From 20CM-2-55-15 sp964633285 (lineage in GTDB: Bacteria; Acidobacteriota; Terriglobia; 20CM-2-55-15): a stretch of 64,000 nt of DNA. The notes under the pieces are model-generated. The model worked only from the letters and a program-made list of their open reading frames with translations. It was not told where the DNA came from and did no database searches. The stretch covers positions 147,232 to 211,231 of the forward strand of contig CAZWGA010000002.1 in NCBI GenBank assembly GCA_964633285.1, written 5' to 3'. This document shows, piece by piece, positions 45,101 to 52,076 of the stretch. Within the stretch, counting starts at the first letter, position 1. The number at the start of each line of letters is the position of its first letter. The position numbers and the translations under genes were made by a program.

Positions 45101-45371
45101 TGCCAAGCCGGACGCGGATAAACCAGAAGTGCCCAAACCCGCGCCCCCGGCCGAAACCGGCGAAGGGGCCGCAGCCGAACCACAAGCGGCCGATGCGCCG
45201 GCCGCAGCCGATGCCGCTGCCGCTCCGCCCATGGGAATGGGCATGATGGGCGGCATGGGCGGCCGGCGCGGCGGCGCCCCGGGTGCTCCTGAAATCAAGT
45301 ATGACCCCAGCGTCTGGGGCCGATACGCCAAGATCCTTTTCAGCTCGAGCGAATTCTTATTCATCAACTGA
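42147..45371 (+). CDS. PSCyt1/DUF1549/DUF1553 protein (planctomycete-type cytochrome)
   Basis: The start at 42147 has AAAAGG six bases upstream; ATG 42141 is the alternative. The ~1074-residue product has a signal peptide and a PSCyt1 haem site (NCYSCHTTS). DUF1549 (PSCyt2: WSLLPLHSPKTPAVKD, RYAEDDYRS) and DUF1553 (ARCHNHKYDPI, QRLFLMNSDFMQ and the C-terminal YAKILFSSSEFLFIN) follow. Between the last two conserved parts lies a ~115-residue Ala/Pro/Gly/Lys-rich insert. These proteins pair with DUF1501 partners and are thought to act in polysaccharide or sulfated-glycan processing, by association only. Confidence 0.93.
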   Translation: MNLRIVFLLLAFSLWAVVFASAQSSSAKSPDFFEEKIRPVLIKNCYSCHTTSQMSGLRVDSEEALMKGGKRGAAVVPGNPGGSLLLQAIRQTDPGLKMPMGGKLTDQEVNDFAAWIEAGAVWPRNAVAKAATDGKYIIYPQQKEFWSLLPLHSPKTPAVKDMKWSKTEIDRLVLARLEKEGLKPVAAASKRDLIRRATLDLTGLPATYEEIQAFEKDTSPNAFAKVVDRLLASPKYGERWGRVWLDVARYAEDDYRSLNPNPKGYRPYPSAYQYRDWVVQSFNDDLPFDRFVKAQIAGDLVEPKDRPKMLPATGFLGLGPWYYDNGAFEITRADERHDRVDAVTRGFLGLTVACARCHNHKYDPIPQTDYYSLAGIFYNTIYEEYPGAPKKIVDEYTALEEELDKEQKILQETTTAVSDGFSRSLAYQTSNYLMGVWEVSQPGAQKKEVAQVVEQRKLDYESFDRWIKYMAKPTTKYKNKEAWQAMIKKGGGTQQEAKRLADKFQEEVVAAMLEKNEIDAENKVIQAKDLEGTKPKKRTDKPSNFTSYKDFNPGSWLRLKSLPEDQNNFWTEIFQRELKDEEDPNAMMAMGNRQGNPGVLLFRGWGLESRVGADAQARIKTIQNDLDALRKKLETHYPFIHGVKDSETPQDIQVAFRGDPNNPDGPAIPRHFLSLLSEGEPQPFKSGSGRLELAEAIIKQPLAMRVFVNRIWKGHFGSGIVDTPSNFGTAGERPTNPELLEYLAQFFVNNGMSVKALQREIMLSSVYQLSSADNPEAAAKDSGNRLYWHAEKKRLDAEQLRDGVLFTAGNLDDAMDGPSADLTPAYLRRTVYGKVSRYKLDEYLQLFDFPSPSISAEKRFVTTVPLQRLFLMNSDFMQVEAEELAKRVANETDNRARIKKAYQYVYGRDATEEEIALGISYLKSEPMTEYDEAKARGPATPTGRRGGRGGAPAQGQAKPPVASADKKADDSKTGETPEAAPAATAAKPDADKPEVPKPAPPAETGEGAAAEPQAADAPAAADAAAAPPMGMGMMGGMGGRRGGAPGAPEIKYDPSVWGRYAKILFSSSEFLFIN

Positions 45372-45387
45372 TTTGCGAGGAATCTCT

Positions 45388-46938
45388 ATGTCACGACACA
45401 AGTCACCCCATCCGATGACGCGACGCGAGGCGTTGCGCTCCATCGGCAACGGTTTCGGAATGATGGCATTCGCCAGTATGGTGGGAGAATCTCTCAGCTA
45501 TGCACAGGGAATCGTCAGCCCTGATGGAGCCGGCGGAGTGGCCACGCTCGATTATCCGCAACGTGTGAAGCGCGTCATATTCCTCTTCATGAATGGCGGA
45601 TGCTCGACGATCGATTGCTTCGATCCCAAGCCCGCACTCGAAAAATATGACGGCCAGCCCCTTCCCGGCGGCACGATCCGCACCGAGCGGCGCACGGGCG
45701 AACTCATGAAGTCGCCGTTCAAATTCAAGAAGTACGGCGAGTGCGGGATGGATGTCAGTGAACTGTGGCCGCATCTCAGCGAATTTGTCGACGATATCTG
45801 CTGGGTCCGTTCGGTTTACACCGATATCCCAAACCACGAACCCGCATGCCTGATGGTGAACACCGGCGCCAATCAGGCCGGCCGTCCTTCCATGGGCGCC
45901 TGGTTGACCTATGGCCTGGGCACCGACAACAAGAGCCTTCCAGGATTTGTTGTATTGAGTCCGAATCTACCGACCACTGTCGGTTCCCCGCTCTGGAGCA
46001 ACGGCTTTCTTCCTGCCGTGAATCAAGGCACGTTCATCTCTTCACGCATTCAGACGCGGCCCAACGCCGATGGCGAAGAAGAAATGGCGGCGATGGAAAT
46101 GCCGGACGATAAAAACGAAAAAGACAAAGACGGTAAGGAAAAAAAGAAAAAGGTCGTTGTTGAAGATGCATTCGATCCCAAGAAGCTCATCAGCTTTGTC
46201 AACAACCCCAAGTTTCAGTTGACCGAACAGCGCCGCGAACTGGACTTGCTCGAAAAAATCGAAGCCATCGAGCGGCAGCGTGCCGGCACGAATGCCAATG
46301 TGGAAGCCGTCCTCAAATCCATGGAGATTGCCTATCGCATGCAGACCGAAGCGCCCGAAGTCTTCGACGTGCGAAAAGAATCGCAGGCAACTCTGGATCT
46401 CTATGGCGAAGGCACCACCGCGCGAGGTTGCCTGCAGGCAGCGCGCCTGGTCGAGAAAGGCGTTCGCGTCGTTCAGGTTTACTACGCCAGCGGCGATCCG
46501 TGGGATGCTCACGCCGACATCATGGCGCACAAAACGAATGCCAAAAACTCCGATCAGGCCTATGCGGCGTTACTGAAAGACCTGAAACAGAGAGGCCTCT
46601 GGAAGGACACTCTCGTCGTCTGCGGTTCAGAGTTCGGCCGGACTCCGGTGCGTGAAGTCGGCGGCGGTGGCAATGGAGTCAAGCGCGGGCGCGACCATAA
46701 TCCATTCGGGTTCACGATGTGGCTGGCGGGCGGGGCCGTCAAAGGCGGCACGATCTATGGCGCAACCGACGAATTCGGGTTCAAAGCGGTTGAGAAGCCC
46801 GCGCACGTTCATGACATCCACGCGACTATCCTTTATTTACTGGGCATCGATCACAAAAAGCTCACCTATCGCTACAGTGGCCGCGACTTCCGGCTCACGG
46901 ATGTCGCCGGAAATGTTCTGCACGATCTGATTGCGTGA
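45388..46938 (+). CDS. DUF1501 protein with twin-arginine signal
   Basis: The start MSRHKSPHPMTRREALRSIG, after GAGG, gives a Tat-type signal (TRREAL...) and places the protein outside the cytoplasm. The core shows VIFLFMNGGCSTIDCFDPKPALEKY, PDLPNHEPACLMV-like positions and HVHDIHATILYLLGIDHKKLTYRYSGRDFRLTDV, typical of DUF1501 (alkaline-phosphatase/sulfatase-like fold). A Lys/Glu/Asp-rich insert near residues 225-265 interrupts the domain. It follows the DUF1553 gene by 16 bases and is its usual partner. Confidence 0.93.
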   Translation: MSRHKSPHPMTRREALRSIGNGFGMMAFASMVGESLSYAQGIVSPDGAGGVATLDYPQRVKRVIFLFMNGGCSTIDCFDPKPALEKYDGQPLPGGTIRTERRTGELMKSPFKFKKYGECGMDVSELWPHLSEFVDDICWVRSVYTDIPNHEPACLMVNTGANQAGRPSMGAWLTYGLGTDNKSLPGFVVLSPNLPTTVGSPLWSNGFLPAVNQGTFISSRIQTRPNADGEEEMAAMEMPDDKNEKDKDGKEKKKKVVVEDAFDPKKLISFVNNPKFQLTEQRRELDLLEKIEAIERQRAGTNANVEAVLKSMEIAYRMQTEAPEVFDVRKESQATLDLYGEGTTARGCLQAARLVEKGVRVVQVYYASGDPWDAHADIMAHKTNAKNSDQAYAALLKDLKQRGLWKDTLVVCGSEFGRTPVREVGGGGNGVKRGRDHNPFGFTMWLAGGAVKGGTIYGATDEFGFKAVEKPAHVHDIHATILYLLGIDHKKLTYRYSGRDFRLTDVAGNVLHDLIA

Positions 46939-46947
46939 TACCTACGG

Positions 46948-46987
46948 GCCTACAGGCCATCTCTATTTCAAGAGATGGCCTGTAGGC
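46948..46987. terminator. Strong hairpin after DUF1501 gene
   Basis: GCCTACAGGCCATCTCT (46948-46964) pairs perfectly with 46971-46987 around the loop ATTTCA. It lies 10 bases after the stop. There is no T-tract, so it may be a terminator or a repeat element. The inner GGCC symmetry makes it stable. Confidence 0.55.
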
Positions 46988-47087
46988 ACCGTTACATCCG
47001 CCTCTGATTTACGGCGTTTCTCTCCCCCGCCTTCTGCCAACTTCGATGACATTTCTCGATACGGGAGTCCTGGCCTGGTCTCGAAAT

Positions 47088-47206
47088 GTAAAGTCTTCTG
47101 ACGGGTTCTTCCAAGCTCGCTACCAGGCTTATAAAGCACTGATTCTTAAAGTTCGTTATACCCGCAGAAGCTTGCCCCCCCCACCCCTCGCGTCGGAAAA
47201 CCTTAC
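47088..47206. promoter_or_regulatory. Paired GTAA...GACG activator boxes, copy 1
   Basis: A 16-bp box reads GTAAAGTCTTCTGACG on the plus strand at 47088-47103 and, on the minus strand, GTAAGGTTTTCCGACG at 47191-47206. Between them lies ATTCTTAAAGTTCGTTAT (47142-47159). The same three elements recur upstream of the second PEP-CTERM gene with almost identical spacing. They look like binding sites for an enhancer-type activator. Confidence 0.75.
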
Positions 47207-47324
47207 GTTGGTGACCGGGTTTCATAACTCTGAAACATGGTCCAGCCGATACTCCGGGAACTCTTACTTATTGACTTGATTACCTTTATACAAGACTGAG
47301 AATTGGACTTCATCTTGTGCAGAT

Positions 47325-47342
47325 TTGGTGCATGGTGTGCAT
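47325..47342 (+). promoter_or_regulatory. Sigma-54-type (-24/-12) promoter of PEP-CTERM gene 1
   Basis: TTGGTGCATGGTGTGCAT has GG at 47327-47328 and GC at 47339-47340, the exact 12-base spacing of sigma-54 promoters, and TGG/TGCA match the consensus. The aligned position upstream of the second PEP-CTERM gene has the same form. The start codon follows about 130 bases later, giving a long leader. Confidence 0.65.
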
Positions 47343-47472
47343 TGGAGGATGCCAGTAGTACGTAAGTTTCACCCACGGAGTTGGAGACGGCTCGGAGAAG
47401 CCAGGATGGGCGTTTAGGAGCTCTGCCGTCAATTACAGGAAGTTATTTAATTCAGATTGGGGGAAGAGTCCA

Positions 47473-48024
47473 ATGCGTAAAATGACGATGTTTTTGCTCT
47501 TGATCGCAGCCATGGCGGTGAGCGCCGTCAGTGCCTTTGCCGGAGCACCGGCGAGCTGCAACGGTAACTTTAATTTCACATTCGATGAGAACGGCAATGG
47601 AAGTTTCTATTGCCGGGGTGACGGTCAGACTTATGTTGCAGACGCTACAGCATTGCAAGGCGGCGGAATTACTTATCAACTGCCTGGCGAAGTCGGCGGC
47701 GGAACTCTCGCAGTTTTTGAGGGAGAGACGCTTTCCGACGCAATCGTGTTTAGCGGCAGCACGATGACCTTCTACTCCGACTGCAGCCCTACCGACTGCG
47801 ACCACGACTTGGCCGACGGCGCCCTGCCCAATGGGTTCCAGGCGAGCGTTTTCGAAGATGCCAACGGTCGTTTTCAGTTCTTTTCGGGTGGCTCACAGGG
47901 CGTGAACAACGACTACTACGGCATCAGCGATGGCGATACCGTTCCCGAGCCGGCAACTTTCGTTCAGCTCGGACTCGGCGGTATCGGCGCACTGCTCGCG
48001 GCCTATCGCAAGCTGCGTAAGTAG
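47473..48024 (+). CDS. PEP-CTERM sorting-domain protein 1
   Basis: The 183-residue product has a signal peptide (about 1-22), a ~130-residue Gly/Asn/Asp-rich, strand-rich body with an NFTFDENGNGSFYC opening, and a C-terminal VPEPATFVQLGLGGIGALLA plus basic AYRKLRK tail, the exosortase sorting signal. The protein should be cut and moved to the cell surface or matrix. No exosortase gene is in this window. It has a strong GGGGAAGAG-type ribosome site. The protein at 49521 is a paralogue. Confidence 0.9.
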   Translation: MRKMTMFLLLIAAMAVSAVSAFAGAPASCNGNFNFTFDENGNGSFYCRGDGQTYVADATALQGGGITYQLPGEVGGGTLAVFEGETLSDAIVFSGSTMTFYSDCSPTDCDHDLADGALPNGFQASVFEDANGRFQFFSGGSQGVNNDYYGISDGDTVPEPATFVQLGLGGIGALLAAYRKLRK

Positions 48025-48042
48025 TCACTGACACTGAAAGAC

Positions 48043-48094
48043 AGTAATAAAGAGAAAAGCCGCTCACTGTTGAGCGGCTTTTCTCTTTATTACT
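48043..48094. terminator. Long perfect bidirectional terminator
   Basis: About 24 bp of perfect stem (48043-48066 with 48071-48094) encloses the loop CTGT. The left arm is A-rich and the right arm T-rich (TTTTCTCTTTATT), so it can act in either direction. It follows the first PEP-CTERM stop and overlaps the apparent start of the nucleoside hydrolase. Confidence 0.9.
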
Positions 48095-49131
48095 TCATCC
48101 TGTCTTTGGCAGTTTTAACACCGAACGGGAACTCGTCGCAGACCCCACTGAGTCGCTCGACTCTTCGAAAACTCATCATCGATCAAGACGCCGCCGGACC
48201 TGGCGGCACCGATATGCAGGCAATCCTTGCACTGCTCAACTCACCTCAAACCCAAGTCCTCGGTATCACGGTCGTCACCGGTGACGGCTGGCGCGATGAA
48301 GAAGTCACCCACACATTACGGCTGCTTGAAATCATTGGACGCACCGACATTCCTGTCGTAGCTGGAGCGGTGTTTCCCCTCGTCAACAGCAAGGAAGCTG
48401 TCGCGGAATGGGAAAAGAAATACGGCAAGATCGAATACCAGGGCGCCTGGAATTTCGCCAAGCCGATCCATGGGCCTTGGGAGATTCCGCCTCTGCCCGA
48501 GGGCGCCCCTTCCACAAAGCCCTCGAACGAAGATGCGGCTCATTTCCTTGTGCGCGTCGTGCGGCGGTATCCGCATGAAGTCACGATCTATGCCGGCGGA
48601 CCGTTAACGAATCTCGCTCTGGCGCAAAGCATCGATCCGCAGTTTGCTTCGCTCGCGAAGGAACTCATTGTGATGGGCGGCAATATTCAGGCGCCTCATC
48701 ATGAATTCAATTTCTGGATGGATCCGGAAGCCACTCATGCCGTGCTGCGCGCGCCGTGGCCGCGCATTGTGGTAACGACGACGGATCTCTCCTCCAAAAC
48801 GCGCATGGACAAAACAATGATATCGGCCATCGCGAAAGGCACGACGGCCACTGCTCAATATGTCGCGAAATACGCAACTGAAAACCCGCTCTGGGATGAA
48901 CTCGCAGCAGCGGCATGGCTCGATCCCGGCATCATCACGAAAACCCGAAAAATGTACCTTGATGTTTCGCTCGATCACGGCGCCACGTATGGCCAGACGC
49001 TGTCGTGGGAACCAGGAAAAGAACCGGTCCTGCATGGCCCTGCCGCTGAAGTCCAGGAAGACGTGGATACCCGTAAGTTCTATAGAGAACTTGTGGCACT
49101 CATGACGGCCCGAACGCCTTCTGCCCACTAG
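48070..49131 (+). CDS. Nucleoside hydrolase, start unclear
   Basis: The ~340-residue protein has the nucleoside hydrolase metal site KLIIDQDAAGPGGTDM near its start and further conserved segments: LGITVVTGDGWRDEE, ITIYAGGPLTNLA-like (EVTIYAGGPLTNLALA), and MGGNIQ..EFNFWMDPEA. It hydrolyses N-ribosyl bonds or related substrates. No ATG precedes the metal site. The only candidates are TTG 48070 (inside a terminator hairpin), CTG 48100 and TTG 48106. The 5' end may have been cut when the PEP-CTERM unit arrived. The C-terminus is complete. Confidence 0.8.
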   Translation: MSGFSLYYFILSLAVLTPNGNSSQTPLSRSTLRKLIIDQDAAGPGGTDMQAILALLNSPQTQVLGITVVTGDGWRDEEVTHTLRLLEIIGRTDIPVVAGAVFPLVNSKEAVAEWEKKYGKIEYQGAWNFAKPIHGPWEIPPLPEGAPSTKPSNEDAAHFLVRVVRRYPHEVTIYAGGPLTNLALAQSIDPQFASLAKELIVMGGNIQAPHHEFNFWMDPEATHAVLRAPWPRIVVTTTDLSSKTRMDKTMISAIAKGTTATAQYVAKYATENPLWDELAAAAWLDPGIITKTRKMYLDVSLDHGATYGQTLSWEPGKEPVLHGPAAEVQEDVDTRKFYRELVALMTARTPSAH

Positions 49132-49174
49132 CCCCGCGGTTGAGCATATGCCCGCGTCCTTTTGCTCAACAGAT

Positions 49175-49291
49175 GTAAAGTCTTTTGACGATTCCTTCGC
49201 GACGGCGAATGAGTCTGGAAATCCCACATTCTTAATGTTCATTAAGAAAATCGACTCCTGAATATTCCTCGATGGCGTCGGGAAATCTTAC
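49175..49291. promoter_or_regulatory. Paired GTAA...GACG activator boxes, copy 2
   Basis: The plus-strand box GTAAAGTCTTTTGACG lies at 49175-49190 and the minus-strand box GTAAGATTTCCCGACG at 49276-49291, 101 bp apart (103 in copy 1). ATTCTTAATGTTCATTAA lies between them at 49228-49245, 53 bp after the first box start (54 in copy 1). Confidence 0.75.
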
Positions 49292-49400
49292 GTCGGGCGA
49301 TAGAGCTTCATCCGTCAAAGAGAATCGCTGGGGCACGTTCGCTCATTGACTGTCTTTATGTTACGCGCAACCCGCGATCGGCTTTCCATCTCGTTCGAAT

Positions 49401-49418
49401 TTGGTACTCAGTATGCTT
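49401..49418 (+). promoter_or_regulatory. Sigma-54-type promoter of PEP-CTERM gene 2
   Basis: TTGGTACTCAGTATGCTT has GG at 49403-49404 and GC at 49415-49416, again 12 bases apart. A hairpin GAGGAGTT-GGGG-AACTCCTC (49455-49474) lies in the leader; the first gene has a similar GGAG-rich leader and both share CCGTCAAT nearby. Confidence 0.65.
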
Positions 49419-49520
49419 CGGGCGAATTGGCACCAACGAAATTGCCCAACGGAAGAGGAGTTGGGGAACTCCTCCCGTCAATAAAACGAATCTTCAAATA
49501 GATCGGAAGGAAGGAATCCA

Positions 49521-50099
49521 ATGTACAAACGTCTGTTTGTATTCACGATTGTTCTGGCTTTGCTGACTCTAGCCAATGCCGGCCAGGCTCTGGCTTTCCA
49601 GCAACCACAATATGTTTTCACCGTGGATGAGAATTGCCATGGAACTCTGAATGGCGCTCAACCGCTGCAGTGCGCTCTCGGTAATGATCCGGGGCCGGGC
49701 GGCCTTCAGAATGTCATGATCTATCACCTCCCCGGGTACACTGGTACGGCAGGTGATGTTTTGTTGCATGATCCCGACTTTCATAACGCCTTCCTGGACG
49801 TTGTCCGATTCAACGGCGACGGGACACTGATCTTTTACTCGGATAACGTCGACGGATTTGATGACCAGGCGGACACGTTCGGACCTCCGAGCGCGTTGTA
49901 TCCAAACGTCATGAATATCATAGAAGGCAACGTCTACATTCCGGGGCCCGGCCAGCCTGGTTACGATCCGGAGTTTGGACCAGTCGTGTTTCATCTGGAC
50001 AGCGATGTGGAAGGCACTCCTGAGCCATCAACGCTGCTTCAACTCGGTCTGGGCGGAATCGGCGCTGCCCTTGCAGCTTATCGCCGGATGCGTGCGTAA
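49521..50099 (+). CDS. PEP-CTERM sorting-domain protein 2
   Basis: The 192-residue product has a signal peptide (about 1-25), a strand-rich body with YVFTVDENCHGTLNG (like the first paralogue's FTFDENGNG opening), and the sorting tail TPEPSTLLQLGLGGIGAALA with basic AYRRMRA. Only the start and end are clearly alike in the two paralogues; the middles differ. A good terminator follows. Confidence 0.9.
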   Translation: MYKRLFVFTIVLALLTLANAGQALAFQQPQYVFTVDENCHGTLNGAQPLQCALGNDPGPGGLQNVMIYHLPGYTGTAGDVLLHDPDFHNAFLDVVRFNGDGTLIFYSDNVDGFDDQADTFGPPSALYPNVMNIIEGNVYIPGPGQPGYDPEFGPVVFHLDSDVEGTPEPSTLLQLGLGGIGAALAAYRRMRA

Positions 50100-50120
50100 T
50101 TACTGCCACGTCAAGTTAAA

Positions 50121-50157
50121 CAAAGGCCGCTCGATCCCGAGCGGCCTTTGTTTTTTT
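50121..50157 (+). terminator. Rho-independent terminator
   Basis: CAAAGGCCGCTCG (50121-50133) pairs with CGAGCGGCCTTTG (50138-50150), loop ATCC, followed by seven T residues (50151-50157). It ends the second PEP-CTERM transcript, just before the convergent TPR gene. Confidence 0.95.
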
Positions 50158-50165
50158 GAACCGGC

Positions 50166-51800
50166 CTATGGCCTTTGCAGGAGATCCCGCGCGGCAACAA
50201 GCGCGGGACGCTGAGAATCAACGTCACCGGCCTGAGACAGCAGCCTGCTGGAATAAGACCGTGCCAGCCGCGGATTCCCCGTTTTCGCCGCTGCTTCCGC
50301 GGCGCCGGCAAGGGATCGAAAACGGTTAGGCACAACCCGCAGGGAGCTTTCAAATTCTTTCAGCGCTTCCGGGGCCTTGCCCGCCGCGAGCAGAAGTTCA
50401 CCAAAGAGTTCGCGCATGGGCGAAAGGCGATTCTCCATCGCAATATGTTTCTCACTGCGGTCTTCACGATCGGCGGCGTCTCGCATGAATGAAATCGCAT
50501 CAGCCACTTTATTGTCACCCAGCGCGATCCACGCGGATGCCGCAGCTTCTTCGATCCCGGCCTGCTCGGCCCAATAAGGATCGTTCACTGAAAGCTCCTT
50601 GCGAATACTCGATAGCTTGCTCAGATTGTCCCGGCTGCCGGCGATATCCCCCGTTCGGGCAGCGCCGATGGCGCGCGCGAACCAGATGATGGCATCCGCC
50701 TGCTTGAATGGCGTATTCATCGGCGTCAGATTCGCCGCTTCTTTCCAGGCGCCGCGCTCGAAGGCGTAGCGTACGGCCATGGCCGCGAAACCGGTCTGGG
50801 AGGTCATTCCTGCATTTTGAGGAAGCGCGCCGATCGAGTTGCGTTCATCGACAACGGCCTTGGCTTTCCGATCATCCGCCAGTTGCAGGTAGGCGTTCGT
50901 TAGAAAATCCAGGTTGTGATATCGCGCTGAAATGGCGGCCGGATTGGATGCGGCTGCCGGATTCGTGCTGATCGCATACGACCGGTTCGCCGCATCGGCC
51001 GCGAGGTTCGATCGAATGGCATCATGCCACATTCCCAGCGTCGAGAAAATGTGCGATGGCATATGCAGGGCGTGTGGAGCCGAAGGCGCCAGCGCAGCGT
51101 AGCGCCGCGCCGATGGAAGTCCCTTCGCGGCAATCGGCGCATAGTCATAGCTATGGATGAGGTAATGAACCACTCCGGGATGATCCGGCTGTTTCTTCTG
51201 CAATCGTTCCAGAATCCCGGCAGCTTTCAATTGGTTCGAGTACGTCTTGTCCATCAGGTCCACAGCCTCGAGCAATGCAAGCGCGTAGAAGGCTGACGCT
51301 TCGGAGTCGGCGGCGTACCGCGCATGAAGCCGCTCCATCGCGGATTCATATCGGGCGGTGCGGGTTTTCTGATCGACGGTGTTGTAGTCCTGAAAGAACG
51401 ACGCCATTGCTTCGATCCAGGCGCGTTCGCGTTCCGTTCGTGGAGAAGCGGCGCGAGCTTTCTGGATCGCCTCCCATCCCTGTTTCAGAAGCTGCGGCGC
51501 GAACGGCGGGGTGAGCGGGTTCGGTCTTTGGCTGATCGCAATTCCCCAGTACGCCATCGCGCACGAAGGCTCGTGTTCCGCGATCGCCTGAAACGCTTTC
51601 TCGGTTTCCGGATAAAAGAAGGAATGCAACATCGCGACTGCCCGATCAAATTGCTTCTGAGATTCGGGACTGCATGACGTCTCGAAATGGACGTTGCCGA
51701 ACCCACCGCCGAGGCTATGACCCGCATGTTCATCCTGCGCAAATGCGGAGACGTGACAGACGAGCAGAACCGTCAACAGGTACAGTGCATGTTTTGTCAT
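50166..51800 (-). CDS. Secreted tetratricopeptide-repeat protein
   Basis: The start MTKHALYLLTVLLV gives a signal peptide ending AFAQD. The ~545-residue product is almost wholly helical with TPR-like units, such as QFDRAVAMLHSFFYPETEKAFQAIAEHEPSCAMAYWGIA and the C-terminal KAPEALKEFESSLRVVPNRFRSLAGAAEAAAKTG. The family is recognisable as large periplasmic TPR proteins with a His-rich DEHAGH segment near the N-terminus, but no enzyme motif. Role probably protein-protein interaction. Confidence 0.8.
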   Translation of the reverse strand: MTKHALYLLTVLLVCHVSAFAQDEHAGHSLGGGFGNVHFETSCSPESQKQFDRAVAMLHSFFYPETEKAFQAIAEHEPSCAMAYWGIAISQRPNPLTPPFAPQLLKQGWEAIQKARAASPRTERERAWIEAMASFFQDYNTVDQKTRTARYESAMERLHARYAADSEASAFYALALLEAVDLMDKTYSNQLKAAGILERLQKKQPDHPGVVHYLIHSYDYAPIAAKGLPSARRYAALAPSAPHALHMPSHIFSTLGMWHDAIRSNLAADAANRSYAISTNPAAASNPAAISARYHNLDFLTNAYLQLADDRKAKAVVDERNSIGALPQNAGMTSQTGFAAMAVRYAFERGAWKEAANLTPMNTPFKQADAIIWFARAIGAARTGDIAGSRDNLSKLSSIRKELSVNDPYWAEQAGIEEAAASAWIALGDNKVADAISFMRDAADREDRSEKHIAMENRLSPMRELFGELLLAAGKAPEALKEFESSLRVVPNRFRSLAGAAEAAAKTGNPRLARSYSSRLLSQAGDVDSQRPALVAARDLLQRP

Positions 51801-51887
51801 TGCTTTGCTTCCGAGTTTAAGGACTCTCGATCCATTTAACATTAAGAAAACCCCGCGGGTCTGGGGCAGACGAGCAATCTGTGAGCT

Positions 51888-51974
51888 AAAACCCTCTCCC
51901 CCTGGGAGAGGTCGGCGCGCAAAGCGCGCCGGGTGAGGGTCGAAGTGATGGCAAACATTGGACCCTCACCGGCC
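51888..51974. repeat. Palindromic dispersed repeat, copy B
   Basis: It starts AAAACCCTCTC, has the hairpin CCTCTCCC-CCT-GGGAGAGG (51893-51911), and GGTGAGGGTC (51932-51941) pairing exactly with GACCCTCACC (51961-51970). The layout is the same as in copy A at 15134-15207. Further TCTCCC/GGGAGA symmetry near 52024-52040 suggests a longer composite element in the intergenic space. Confidence 0.65.
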
Positions 51975-52076
51975 GCGACATTTTCGTGATGCTCGCCCTA
52001 TCGGGCTCGCGCTTCGCGGCCGACTCTCCCAGAGGGAGACTTGTTTTTCTTGATCGATTTCGTCGGTGTACGGACT

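Noticed and set aside
47046..47279. 77-codon open frame upstream of the first PEP-CTERM gene
   Set aside because: It covers the regulatory boxes and has no ribosome site or recognisable sequence. It is better explained as control DNA.
49428..49446. TGGCAC...TTGC string that looks like a sigma-54 promoter upstream of the second PEP-CTERM gene
   Set aside because: GG and GC are 15 bases apart instead of 12, and the string is not aligned with anything upstream of the first gene. TTGGTACTCAGTATGCTT at 49401 fits both tests.
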